DNA of 64,000 nucleotides. Source: Mesoflavibacter sp037029465 (lineage in GTDB: Bacteria; Bacteroidota; Bacteroidia; Flavobacteriales; Flavobacteriaceae). Where the stretch lies: contig NZ_JAYMEM010000029.1 in the NCBI RefSeq assembly GCF_037029465.1, positions 62,001-126,000 of the forward strand, written 5' to 3'. Below the pieces are notes generated by a model. The model searched no databases. It was not told the origin of the DNA and worked only from the letters and a program-made list of their open reading frames with translations. Below are positions 7,658 through 16,097 of the stretch, in pieces. Each line of letters starts with the position of its first letter. Within the stretch, counting starts at the first letter, position 1. Both the position numbers and the translations under genes were made by a program.

Positions 7658-9748
7658 ATGAAAACATTTTATAGTGCATTATTATGTGCGCTAATCACAA
7701 CCGTATCTATTGCTCAAATAAACCATAAAGCACAAGATACAACTACACAAAAAGTAACAACTTTAGACGAAGTTATTGTAACCGGAAATTTAAAAACAGA
7801 TCCGATACATACTATTGTTACTAATAAGTATGATGAAACAATTGTTCAACCTAAAAACGTAGCCGATTTATTTAATGATATTAACGGTTTTTCTGTTATT
7901 AAAAGAGGTAATTACGCTATAGACCCAAGTTTTAGAGCTAGTCAATACGAGCAATTAAACGTGCAATATGATGGCGGAACTAAAGCAATGCACGCTTGCC
8001 CAAACCGTATGGATCCAATAACAACACATGTGATTCCTGAAGAAATTTCAAAAATTGAAATTATTAAAGGTCCGTACACCGTACGTTATGGCGCAACATT
8101 TGGCGGTATTGTAAACTTAGTCACTCAAAAACCAAATTATTTAGATAAAGGCTTTCATGGTAAAGCTTCTGCTGGATATGAAACCAACGGAAACTCGATG
8201 GTAAACATGCTTCAATTACAATATATTGAAGACAAATATGACATTGTAGGTAATGTTGGTTATAGAGATTTTGGAAGCTATGAAGACGGAAATGGTGTTG
8301 AAACTCCTTCATCTTTTAGAAGCACCGATTATGGTGTAAAGTTAGGCTATAATTTTACAGACAATCAACGTTTACAAGCGCATTGGCGTCAATCTTTTGG
8401 TCGTGATGTACAACATGCTGCGCTAATGATGGATACCGAATATGATGATAGTAGTATCCTGTCTTTAGATTATAAAATTTCTGATTTAGGTGAAACTGTT
8501 AAAAGCTTTTCCGCGAAAGCGTATTACAGCTACGTAGATCATTTAATGACAAATTTTGACAGACCTTCTTTTGCGCGTATGGCGGCAGAATCTTCTGTTG
8601 AATCTACAACTATTGGAGGAAAATTAGAATTAAACTGGCAACCAGCAAAAAACCTGACAATTTTTAGTGGTTTGGATGCTATGACCATTGCAAGAGATGG
8701 TGGAAGAACCAGAACCATAAAGTTAAACATGATGGGTATGTCACTTGCTATGCCAATGGTGTTTAACGACAAGGTTTGGCAAGATTCTTACATTAACGAT
8801 TATGGTGTATTTACAGAAGCAAAATGGGCAATTAACCCAACCACAGTATTAACTGCTGGTATGCGTTATGACCTAGTAAAAAGTGATATACAAGATCCAG
8901 AAGACGACTTTGCTGCGCGTTACGATTTAGAAGAAAAAACAGATAACAATGTAAGCGGAACAGTCTCTATCAAGCGATTAGTTACAAATAATTTTACGTT
9001 AGAAGCTGCTTATGGTCGTGGCGTACGAAGTGCTAATATGATAGAGCGTTATATTAATCATTTTACTGTTGGTCAAGATCCTTATGAATATTTAGGAAAC
9101 CCAAATCTAAATCCAGAAGTTAACAATCAATTTGAAATTGGTTTTAAAGGAAAAAACAATAAAAACAACTTTAATTACGCGGCTAGTTTTTACTATTCTA
9201 AATTCGAGAATTATATAGTAGCAGTTGTTGATCCAACAATTACACGCAAGTATATGCCAACTGCAATGCCACAAGAAGTAAAAGTGTTTAGAAATTTAGA
9301 TAACGCTTATAAAACTGGTTTTGAAGCTATGGCGAAAGTTAACTTTTTAAATGATTTTTATTTTAAAACTGAATTGGCTTACGTGTATGCAAAAAACAAT
9401 GATTTAAGTGAATCTTTACCACTTACACCGCCATTAAATAGCACGTTTTCTTTAGGTGTTAATCGTGAAAAATATTGGGCAAAAGTGCAATATAACGTCA
9501 CAAGCAAACAAGAGAATATTGCAGAAAGTTTTGGAGAAACTACAACAGCTGGTTATGAAACTTTAGATGTAAAATTAGGTGTAAAACCACTCAAAAACTT
9601 AACATTAGGTATTGCAGCATTAAATATTTTTGATGAAGCCTATAATAACCACTTAAACTTTAGTTTTACTAATCAAGCTGATTTTGGAAGAACACCTATT
9701 ACAGAACCAGGACGTAACTTTTCTGCTTTTGTGCAGTATCAATTTTAA
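7658..9748 (+). CDS. TonB-dependent copper receptor, OprC/NosA type
   Basis: A 696-residue outer-membrane receptor: signal peptide (about 1-19), TonB-box region ('LDEVIVTG', 36-43), plug domain (about 50-160) and a 22-strand-type barrel ending in the aromatic terminus 'FVQYQF'. The plug carries 'HACPNRMDP', giving C114-x3-M118, and the barrel carries H295-x-M297 in 'VDHLMTNF'. OprC of Pseudomonas aeruginosa binds copper through CxxxM and HxM elements (C143/M147 and H323/M325, from memory). The separation, 181 residues here and 180 there, matches closely. The predicted role is uptake of copper across the outer membrane, consistent with two copper-requiring assembly systems (cbb3 oxidase, CcoI) in the same window. 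Confidence 0.9.
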   Translation: MKTFYSALLCALITTVSIAQINHKAQDTTTQKVTTLDEVIVTGNLKTDPIHTIVTNKYDETIVQPKNVADLFNDINGFSVIKRGNYAIDPSFRASQYEQLNVQYDGGTKAMHACPNRMDPITTHVIPEEISKIEIIKGPYTVRYGATFGGIVNLVTQKPNYLDKGFHGKASAGYETNGNSMVNMLQLQYIEDKYDIVGNVGYRDFGSYEDGNGVETPSSFRSTDYGVKLGYNFTDNQRLQAHWRQSFGRDVQHAALMMDTEYDDSSILSLDYKISDLGETVKSFSAKAYYSYVDHLMTNFDRPSFARMAAESSVESTTIGGKLELNWQPAKNLTIFSGLDAMTIARDGGRTRTIKLNMMGMSLAMPMVFNDKVWQDSYINDYGVFTEAKWAINPTTVLTAGMRYDLVKSDIQDPEDDFAARYDLEEKTDNNVSGTVSIKRLVTNNFTLEAAYGRGVRSANMIERYINHFTVGQDPYEYLGNPNLNPEVNNQFEIGFKGKNNKNNFNYAASFYYSKFENYIVAVVDPTITRKYMPTAMPQEVKVFRNLDNAYKTGFEAMAKVNFLNDFYFKTELAYVYAKNNDLSESLPLTPPLNSTFSLGVNREKYWAKVQYNVTSKQENIAESFGETTTAGYETLDVKLGVKPLKNLTLGIAALNIFDEAYNNHLNFSFTNQADFGRTPITEPGRNFSAFVQYQF

Positions 9749-9870
9749 TAAAAACATGTCCGTTATTTATTAAAAGTTCTTGATACAATTTTTTAGTTCT
9801 GCTTCGACTACACTAAGCAAACACTAAAAATCACGTGAACTGACGCTATTTTGATTGCTAAATCATATAG

Positions 9871-9899
9871 AAAAAGGGCATTTTTAAAATGCCCTTTTT
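9871..9899. terminator. rho-independent terminator after the copper receptor
   Basis: AAAAAGGGCATTTT pairs with AAAATGCCCTTTTT around a single central base. A T-run is present on both strands, so it can end the + transcript and also the convergent minus transcript. Confidence 0.75.
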
Positions 9900-9934
9900 C
9901 AATTAAAAACCAACCAAAATCACTGACAACCACG

Positions 9935-10072
9935 TCAGTTTACTTTTCTTGTGCCGCCATGTCCGCCAGCTACAACAATCATTATTTTGATACTTAAATA
10001 GATGAATTTAAAAAATTGTATAATAGGATTCATCATTTTAAAACGCTGATATTTTGATATTCTTTGTGTCAT
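9935..10072 (-). CDS. 45-residue microprotein downstream of the SQR-like gene
   Basis: An open frame from the ATG at 10072 to the TGA at 9935, beginning 13 bp after the flavoprotein stop. It reads as a basic N-terminus, a central hydrophobic helix ('IIQFFKFIYLSIKIMIVVAG', about 17-36) and a Gly/His tail 'GGHGGTRKVN'. The size, single membrane helix and tight spacing behind an SQR-like gene suggest a small co-transcribed membrane protein. No family is recognised and no function is proposed. An internal ATG pair (residues 13/14) could be the real start, giving about 32 residues. Confidence 0.5.
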   Translation of the reverse strand: MTQRISKYQRFKMMNPIIQFFKFIYLSIKIMIVVAGGHGGTRKVN

Positions 10073-10085
10073 AATCTTAATTTTT

Positions 10086-11543
10086 TTATTCAGGGATCAA
10101 CCACCAAAACGGTTTCATTTTTGCTTTGTAAATAAAGGCGTAGTGTAAGGCTAATTTTAACCAATGTCCTGCTAAACCTATATCTCCAAAGGTTTTCCCT
10201 AGTTTTCTACCTTGTGTTTTTGGATATTTATTATAATCTGGTACAATTGGGTATGTGGTAATACTTACACCACTTCCTTGAGTCATACCATAACCAGCAG
10301 AAGCTATACATGCTGCTCCCATATTTCCCATTGATCCTTTATGGTGTAAAGATTCTTTACCGGATTTTATACTATCGATAATGTTATCTGCTACTAATTT
10401 TGCTGTAATACCTGATGGCATACCTGTTCTTGGTGGAGCAGGAAATATATCAGTTCCATTTTTACTTTTTCTAGGTTTAGAAATTGTATGTGGCGGCGCA
10501 AATGCAATACCTGGTGCAAAAATATTTTTATAGCTTGGGTTTTGGTACGTTTCTGGCCAATCTTGCACACTCCATTGCTCATAAGGTTTTGGTGTATAAT
10601 CAGCATCTACAATCATAAAGCCTTTAAATAGCTTGTCTGTAATGTCGTTATCATTTTTATCGTAAGCTTTAAAACCGTGACCTGAAAATGCTGGAATTAA
10701 CATTGCAAAATCATAAGTTTCGGTTTTGTATTCGCCATCTAAATTTTCGTAGTGCGCTATGCCATCTTCAATTTTATTTACACCTGCTCCTGTAATCCAT
10801 TTTATATCTCGGTCTTCAAAAATCATTTCTATCATCTCATTAGACTTCATCGTCATGCTTCCGTAACTCATTAACATACCGTCCATACCAAAATCTCCTA
10901 ATAGAAATTCATTAGATATCCAAGTAATTTCAGCCATATCACGTACTTTATGTCTACGTAACTCTTGTTCTACATTCAAAATATATTCAAATGCAGCACC
11001 TTGACAGGTTGATTTGGCATGACCAGTACCTATTAAAATTTTGGCTTTTTTACCGGCTTTCATTTGTTTAATGACTTCATTTAAGCCTTCCCAAGCATGA
11101 TCTGCATGTGTGTAAGTACAAACTGAATAGATTTTGTTTTGACCAGGTATTAAACCTTCAGTCGCTTCAAAATTAAGTTTTGGACCTGTTGCGTTTATTA
11201 AATAATCGTAAGTGACTTTTTCTTGAGTTCCTTTGTTTTCACCTGTAACATATTCGGCTAAAACGTAAGGCTTCTCTTCATTTTTATCACCTTCAGGAAA
11301 AAATGAAATGGCTTTTGCTTGTTTATACCCAATACCTTTCTTTTTATATAATGGTGCTAATGGAAATAAGATTTTTTTAGATTTCATTCTACCAATTCCT
11401 ACCCAAATATTAGAAGGTATCCATTGGTAATTACTGTTAGGAGATACTACTAAAACTTCGTGATCTTTAGATAGCTTTCTTCGTAAGTGTGAAGCTGCCA
11501 CATGACCAGAAATTCCTGCTCCTAAAATGACAATTTTAGACAT
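10086..11543 (-). CDS. sulfide:quinone oxidoreductase-like FAD/NAD(P)-binding protein
   Basis: A 485-residue flavoprotein with an N-terminal Rossmann FAD motif 'GAGISGHVAASHL' (8-20) and a second nucleotide-binding region with 'ILIGTGHAKSTC' (about 169-180). Three cysteines sit where SQR-family enzymes have redox Cys: C142 ('SVCTYTHADHAWE'), C180 and C412 ('AACIASAG'). A C-terminal basic amphipathic segment ('LHYAFIYKAKMKPFWWLIPE') could dock at the membrane. SQRs pass electrons from sulfide to quinone and make polysulfide or persulfide. It is longer and clearly different from the type II SQR at 24037, so the two may differ in acceptor or affinity. Confidence 0.8.
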   Translation of the reverse strand: MSKIVILGAGISGHVAASHLRRKLSKDHEVLVVSPNSNYQWIPSNIWVGIGRMKSKKILFPLAPLYKKKGIGYKQAKAISFFPEGDKNEEKPYVLAEYVTGENKGTQEKVTYDYLINATGPKLNFEATEGLIPGQNKIYSVCTYTHADHAWEGLNEVIKQMKAGKKAKILIGTGHAKSTCQGAAFEYILNVEQELRRHKVRDMAEITWISNEFLLGDFGMDGMLMSYGSMTMKSNEMIEMIFEDRDIKWITGAGVNKIEDGIAHYENLDGEYKTETYDFAMLIPAFSGHGFKAYDKNDNDITDKLFKGFMIVDADYTPKPYEQWSVQDWPETYQNPSYKNIFAPGIAFAPPHTISKPRKSKNGTDIFPAPPRTGMPSGITAKLVADNIIDSIKSGKESLHHKGSMGNMGAACIASAGYGMTQGSGVSITTYPIVPDYNKYPKTQGRKLGKTFGDIGLAGHWLKLALHYAFIYKAKMKPFWWLIPE

Positions 11544-11607
11544 TTTGATTCAGATTATGAGTTAGTTACGATTAAAAAGTGAAGTGTATACTTTTTTAAT
11601 CCTTCTG

Positions 11608-11651
11608 TAAAGGTAACTTTAAGCTAAAGTTTATACAGTTACTTTTGTTAC
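11608..11651 (-). promoter_or_regulatory. Crp/Fnr-type promoter for the SQR-like gene (motif 1, imperfect)
   Basis: GTTACTTTTGTTAC (11638-11651) differs from GTAAC-N4-GTTAC at one base. The -7-like box TACCTTTA (11608-11615, minus strand) is centred 33 bp away. A separate palindrome, AACTTTA-AGC-TAAAGTT, lies between them (11615-11631). Confidence 0.5.
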
Positions 11652-11660
11652 ATAAGATTT

Positions 11661-12782
11661 TTAATTTGTTTTCCTGTAACTCCAAACTGCCAACCCATTC
11701 ATTATAAAGGCATATAACGCTGTTTTGATTAGTTGTGGTAAAATGTCATTTATGTTAGAGCCTTTTAGCATGACCATGCGCATTACTTCTACAAAGTATT
11801 TAATTGGGTTAAACTCCGTTATGGTTTGTGCCCATTTTGGCATACTTTCTATTGGTGTAAATAAACCACTCATTAATATAAATATAACCGTAAAAAACCA
11901 AGCAATAAACATGGCTTGTTGTTGTGTTTCGGTGAAATTTGAAATGAATAATCCAATACCTAATACTACAAAAATATAAATGGAAGTGTATAAATACATG
12001 AGTGGCAAACTACCAATCATTGGCACATTAAATATAACTTTTGCCAAGATTAAACCAATGGTTAACAAACCCATTCCTATAACCCAAAACGGAAAGAGTT
12101 TTCCGATAATAAACTGGCTTTTTTTAATTGGCGTCACGTTTATTTGCTCTAAAGTACCGATTTCTTTTTCGCGAACAATATTCATTCCAGACAGGAATAA
12201 TGTAATCATAGTGACTAGTAAAACCAATATTCCAGGAACCATAAAGGTTTTATAATTTAGTGTTTCGTTATACCAAAATAAAGGAATAGTTTCAATATTT
12301 ACGGGCTGAATTTGCTGGTCTGAAACCTGCATCAAATCCACTTTTAAATTTTGATTAAAACGTTGCACAATCTGTGAAACATATACATTTTCTACTCCAG
12401 CTGCAGCACCATCAATTGCGTTAATAGTAACACCTAAAGCATTGTGTTTTTCGTTTTGTAAATCGCGTTCAAAATAATTCGGAATTTCCAAAAGCACATC
12501 CACTTCTCCTTTTAGCATGGCAGCACTTGCCAATGCTTCTGAAGGAAAATCGGTTAATACGTTAAAATAAGTTGAGGCGTTAAATTTTTCTACTAAGGCT
12601 CTGGAGGTTGATGTATGGTCGTTATCGATATAACCGAATTTGATATTCTTAACTTCAAAAGTGGCAGCATTAGATAAAATGACGAGTTGTAATATTGGTA
12701 AAACAAAAATGATAGGAAGCATGCCTTTATTTCTAAAGATTTGCTTGAATTCCTTTTGTATGATGTATAGAATTGTTTTCAT
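11661..12782 (-). CDS. ABC-2 type exporter permease (second of pair)
   Basis: A 373-residue ABC-2/YhhJ-YbhR-type permease with one N-terminal TM helix (about 20-42), a large extracytoplasmic domain (about 45-175) and a cluster of five TM helices (about 180-370). Conserved segments include 'REKEIGTLEQINVTP' before the second TM block and 'FNPIKYFVEVMRMVMLKG' near the C-terminus. It shares its first base with the last base of the neighbouring permease gene (12782), implying translational coupling. Together they form the membrane channel of the exporter whose ATPases and adaptor are encoded upstream. Confidence 0.9.
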   Translation of the reverse strand: MKTILYIIQKEFKQIFRNKGMLPIIFVLPILQLVILSNAATFEVKNIKFGYIDNDHTSTSRALVEKFNASTYFNVLTDFPSEALASAAMLKGEVDVLLEIPNYFERDLQNEKHNALGVTINAIDGAAAGVENVYVSQIVQRFNQNLKVDLMQVSDQQIQPVNIETIPLFWYNETLNYKTFMVPGILVLLVTMITLFLSGMNIVREKEIGTLEQINVTPIKKSQFIIGKLFPFWVIGMGLLTIGLILAKVIFNVPMIGSLPLMYLYTSIYIFVVLGIGLFISNFTETQQQAMFIAWFFTVIFILMSGLFTPIESMPKWAQTITEFNPIKYFVEVMRMVMLKGSNINDILPQLIKTALYAFIMNGLAVWSYRKTN

Positions 12783-13888
12783 TACTCGAGTCTGATTTTA
12801 TATTTCTTCACACTTAAACCGATGAAAAAGATGGTCATAGCAACTAAAATCAATGTTTCTTTCCATATAAATTGAATGCCAACACCTTTCAGCATAATGC
12901 CTTTTATAATGATGATAAACCATTTTGCAGGAATGATATTACTAATGATTTGCAATGGTAATGGCATGCTTGATATTGGAAAAATAAAGCCAGAAAGCAA
13001 AATAACAGGAAGCATTAATCCCATCAAGGAAATCATCATTGCTGTTTGTTGGGTTGCCGAAATGGTTGAGATTAATATACCCAAAGCCAAAGCACTAATG
13101 ATAAACAATATACTTTCTAAAGCTAATAAAAACAAGCTTCCTTGTACTGGCATTTTGAAAATAAAAATGCTCAACAATACAATAACTACTGCATTGATTA
13201 TGGACAGAAAAATATAAGGAAACACCTTTCCGACAATAACTTGGAATGGTTTTAATGGAGACACCAAAAGTATTTCCATAGTGCCTAATTCCTTCTCTCT
13301 TGTTATAGAAATAGAAGTCATCATTGCAGAAACTAACATCAAAATGATGGTCATAACTCCAGGAACAAACATATACACGCTTTTTAATTCGGGATTGTAA
13401 ACCATTCTTGTTTGTGGAACTGTTTGATAGGTGATTGTGATTTCTTTGTTCAATTCTTTTTGATATTGAATAAGAATGGCGTTTACATAATTACTTATGG
13501 TATTTGCTGTATTTGGGTCTGTAGCATCTGTAATTATTTGAATTGTTGCTTTGTGTTCTTTGATTAGATTTTTGCTGAAATCTTTTTCGATATTTAAAAC
13601 TGCTTTTACTTTTCCTTTTTTGAAAACGGTTTCAATGTCAGATTCTTTTTCAATAAATTGATTGATACTGAAATATTTTGAAGCTGAAATTTTATTGATA
13701 ATTTCTTCTGTTGTTACATCTTTAGAATGGTCTAAAATGGCGATATCTACATTATTTATTTCGTTAGTAATAGCGAAACCAAACAACATAATTTGTGCTA
13801 TTGGCATTCCAAAGAGTATAAACAATGAACGTCTATCTCTAAAGATGTGGTAGAATTCTTTTTTTATGAAGCCTATGAATCTTTTCAT
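12782..13888 (-). CDS. ABC-2 type exporter permease (first of pair)
   Basis: A 368-residue permease with the same architecture as its neighbour: TM1 (about 23-43), an extracytoplasmic domain (to about 165), 'TREKELGTMEILLVSPL' and a C-terminal TM bundle. It is the paralogous half of a YbhS/YbhR-like pair. It should directly follow the ATPase genes, but a 530-bp stretch holding a broken GxxExxY gene and repeats separates it from the ATPase at 14420. That insertion may weaken co-transcription of the permeases with the upstream genes. Confidence 0.9.
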   Translation of the reverse strand: MKRFIGFIKKEFYHIFRDRRSLFILFGMPIAQIMLFGFAITNEINNVDIAILDHSKDVTTEEIINKISASKYFSINQFIEKESDIETVFKKGKVKAVLNIEKDFSKNLIKEHKATIQIITDATDPNTANTISNYVNAILIQYQKELNKEITITYQTVPQTRMVYNPELKSVYMFVPGVMTIILMLVSAMMTSISITREKELGTMEILLVSPLKPFQVIVGKVFPYIFLSIINAVVIVLLSIFIFKMPVQGSLFLLALESILFIISALALGILISTISATQQTAMMISLMGLMLPVILLSGFIFPISSMPLPLQIISNIIPAKWFIIIIKGIMLKGVGIQFIWKETLILVAMTIFFIGLSVKKYKIRLE

Positions 13889-13896
13889 AATATATT

Positions 13897-13930
13897 CCCG
13901 CGGATTACGCTGATTACCGCAGATTTTTTT
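13897..13930. repeat. left copy of a GCAGATT-type repeat flanking the GxxExxY gene
   Basis: CCCGCGGATTACGCTGATTA followed by CCGCAGATTTTTTT. It aligns in direct orientation with the start of the right copy (14342-14376) through CCGC-GATT-CGC and GCAGATTTTTT blocks. Confidence 0.55.
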
Positions 13931-13935
13931 TGTTT

Positions 13936-14322
13936 TTATAGTCCGTTTACTTTTCTGTAAATGCCTTTTGTGATGTCATCGACATTGAAATTCACTAAAA
14001 TGCCTAACTTCAGTTCTGAAATTTTTAAATAAGTTAGAACTTGTTTATGATGAACTTTTGCTAAAGTTTCTACTGATTTGATTTCGATTATTACCTCATT
14101 ATTTATTAATAAATCTAATCTGTAACCAATTTCTAATTCAATATCATCATAAAAAATTGGTAATGCTACTTGTCTTTTTACAGATAATCCTTGTTTTTCT
14201 AATTCATACATTAAAACGGTTTCATATACAGATTCTAATAAACCAGGACCTAATTCATTAAAGACTTTAAAAATCGCTCCTCTGATGATAAAGGATAATT
14301 CTTTTTCTGTTTTTTATTCCAT
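13936..14322 (-). pseudogene. GxxExxY family protein, interrupted by a stop at codon 3
   Basis: From the ATG at 14322 the frame reads Met-Glu-stop (TAA at 14314-14316), then continues uninterrupted through the complete N-terminal domain, with 'IIRGAIFKVFNELGPGLLES' and the diagnostic G-x2-E-x2-Y motif, into the C-terminal part ('VIIEIKSVE' nuclease-like strand). The only ATG after the stop in frame lies at 14211 and would give 91 residues lacking the GxxExxY motif. A one-base change or sequencing error at codon 3 explains it. GxxExxY proteins are small PD-(D/E)XK-like proteins of unknown role. It lies inside an exporter operon between repeat copies. Confidence 0.7.
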
Positions 14323-14341
14323 AATTATTTTATTTTTTTCT

Positions 14342-14414
14342 ACCGCTGATTTCGCAAATAAGCGCAGATTTTTTAAATCTATTTTCTGCGTAAATCTGTG
14401 AAATCTGCGGGAAA
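14342..14414. repeat. right, palindromic GCAGATT-type repeat flanking the GxxExxY gene
   Basis: CCGCTGATTTCGCAAATAAG and its approximate complement (TTCTGCGTAAATCTGTGAAA, TCTGCGGG) form an imperfect inverted repeat with an AT-rich centre. The left arm is a direct copy of the repeat at 13897-13930. Confidence 0.55.
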
Positions 14415-14419
14415 CATTT

Positions 14420-15148
14420 TCATCCTCTTGCTAGTTTTAAAAACACATCATTCATATTATCTACTTCAAACTGCGCTTTTAATTGTTTTGGAGTATCTAA
14501 AGCTTCTATTTTACCATTAACCATAATGGAAACTCGGTCGCAATATTCTGCTTCATCCATATAATGTGTGGTAACAAAAACCGTTGTTCCTTGGTTGGCT
14601 GCTTTGTAAATCATTTCCCAAAACTGACGTCTGGTAATCGGATCAACGCCTCCTGTTGGTTCATCTAAAAACACAATTTTAGGGTCGTGAATCATGGATA
14701 CAGAGAATGATAGTTTTTGTTTCCAGCCTAAGGGCAATGCGCCAACGAGTTTGTTTGCTACTTTTTCTAATCCTAATTCCTCAATTAAAATTGCCGATTT
14801 TTCTTTGATTCGTTTTCTGGATAATCCATAAATACCTCCAAAAAAAGTAATATTTTCTTTCACTGTTAAATCGTCGTACAAGGCAAATTTCTGACTCATA
14901 TAACCAATGCTTTTCTTGATGTCTTCAGCATGTGTAAACACATCGAAACCAGCTACATTTGCTTTTCCAGAGGTAGGATTGGAAATTCCTATCAGCATTT
15001 TCATAGCTGTGGTTTTTCCTGCTCCATTTGCGCCTAAGAAACCAAATATTTCGCCTTTTTTAACTTCAAAAGTTATAGCATTTACAGCAGTAAAATCTCC
15101 AAACATTTTGGTTAAGCCTTCTACTTGTATGACGTTGTTATTCTTCAT
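14420..15148 (-). CDS. ABC exporter ATP-binding protein (second ATPase)
   Basis: A 242-residue ABC ATPase. Walker A 'GANGAGKTT' is near residue 40, Walker B and D-loop are 'IVFLDEPTGGVDP', and the H-loop is 'TTHYMDEAEYCDR'. The signature reads 'LPLGWKQKLS' instead of the standard LSGGQ, a variant known from the C-terminal half of YbhF-like proteins. It pairs with the ATPase at 15195; the two genes correspond to the two halves of fused YbhF. Both would energise the permeases at 12782 and 11661. Confidence 0.9.
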   Translation of the reverse strand: MKNNNVIQVEGLTKMFGDFTAVNAITFEVKKGEIFGFLGANGAGKTTAMKMLIGISNPTSGKANVAGFDVFTHAEDIKKSIGYMSQKFALYDDLTVKENITFFGGIYGLSRKRIKEKSAILIEELGLEKVANKLVGALPLGWKQKLSFSVSMIHDPKIVFLDEPTGGVDPITRRQFWEMIYKAANQGTTVFVTTHYMDEAEYCDRVSIMVNGKIEALDTPKQLKAQFEVDNMNDVFLKLARG

Positions 15149-15156
15149 TTTTTTTA

Positions 15157-15189
15157 AGCCCTCACAGGTTTTAAAAACCTGTGAGGGCT
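15157..15189. repeat. 33-bp palindrome between the two ATPase genes
   Basis: AGCCCTCACAGGTTTT, one central A, then the exact complement AAAACCTGTGAGGGCT: 16 perfect base pairs. It is the type of dispersed short palindrome found between genes in Flavobacteriia. As RNA it would form a strong hairpin inside the operon message. Confidence 0.7.
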
Positions 15190-15194
15190 ATTTT

Positions 15195-16097
15195 TTATTT
15201 TGCTAATTCCATAAAGGTATCCTCAATGGTTGCTACTGTTTTATCAATGTTTATGTTTGATAAATTTTTAGATTCTAAATACACTTTTAAATCTTCAGGA
15301 TTAAAATCTGTTCTATTATCTGTATAATGCACAAATTCGCCAAAAGGGTACACACTATGATTGTGTTTATAAGCATTTAAACTATTAATAAGTTGGTACA
15401 TATTATTTGCGCTCACGTTATAAATAGGTTTTGGATAATGTTTTACAATCGCTTCTGGTGTATCTATTTCTAAAATTTTCCCATCTTGAATCAAGGCAAT
15501 TCTATCACACAAAGCGGCTTCATCCATATAAGGTGTGGATACCAAAATGGTGATGTTTTTTTGTTGTAAACGTTTTAGCATGTCCCAAAACTCTTTTCTA
15601 GAAACTGGATCAACTCCTGTGGTTGGCTCGTCTAAAAACAACACTTTGGGTTTATGGATTAAAGCACAACATAAAGCGAGTTTTTGCTTCATTCCTCCTG
15701 AAAGTTTACCAGCTCTACGAGCTTTAAAAGGTTCTATTTGCACGTAGATATCTTTGATTAACTCGTAATTTTCTTCAATGGTTGTACCGAAGATGGTAGC
15801 GAAAAATTCTAAGTTTTCTTCGACAGTTAAATCTTGATATAGCGAAAATTTTCCAGGCATGTAACCAACGCTATTTCTAATGTTTTTATAGTCTGAAACT
15901 ACATTAAAACCTGCAACTGTTGCTGTACCTTCGTTTGCAATTAGCAATGTTGTTAAAATTCTGAATAGCGTAGTTTTTCCTGCGCCATCAGGACCAATTA
16001 ATCCGAAAAGTTCACCTGCATTCACATCAAAAGAAATGTCTTGTAAGGCTTTTACGTTTTTGTATGATTTTGATATGTTAGAAATATGAATGCTCAT
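15195..16097 (-). CDS. ABC exporter ATP-binding protein (first ATPase)
   Basis: A 300-residue ABC ATPase with Walker A 'GPDGAGKTT' (near 36-44), a Q-loop region, canonical signature 'LSGGMKQKLALCCALIH', Walker B 'VLFLDEPTTGVDP' and an H-loop-like 'STPYMDEAALCDR' in which the usual His is replaced by Pro-Tyr. The extra C-terminal 60 residues ('TVATIEDTFMELAK') are typical of exporter ATPases. It starts at the base next to the adaptor stop (16098). The missing canonical His is unusual and may make this the less active ATPase site, while the partner has the degenerate signature. Confidence 0.88.
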   Translation of the reverse strand: MSIHISNISKSYKNVKALQDISFDVNAGELFGLIGPDGAGKTTLFRILTTLLIANEGTATVAGFNVVSDYKNIRNSVGYMPGKFSLYQDLTVEENLEFFATIFGTTIEENYELIKDIYVQIEPFKARRAGKLSGGMKQKLALCCALIHKPKVLFLDEPTTGVDPVSRKEFWDMLKRLQQKNITILVSTPYMDEAALCDRIALIQDGKILEIDTPEAIVKHYPKPIYNVSANNMYQLINSLNAYKHNHSVYPFGEFVHYTDNRTDFNPEDLKVYLESKNLSNINIDKTVATIEDTFMELAK

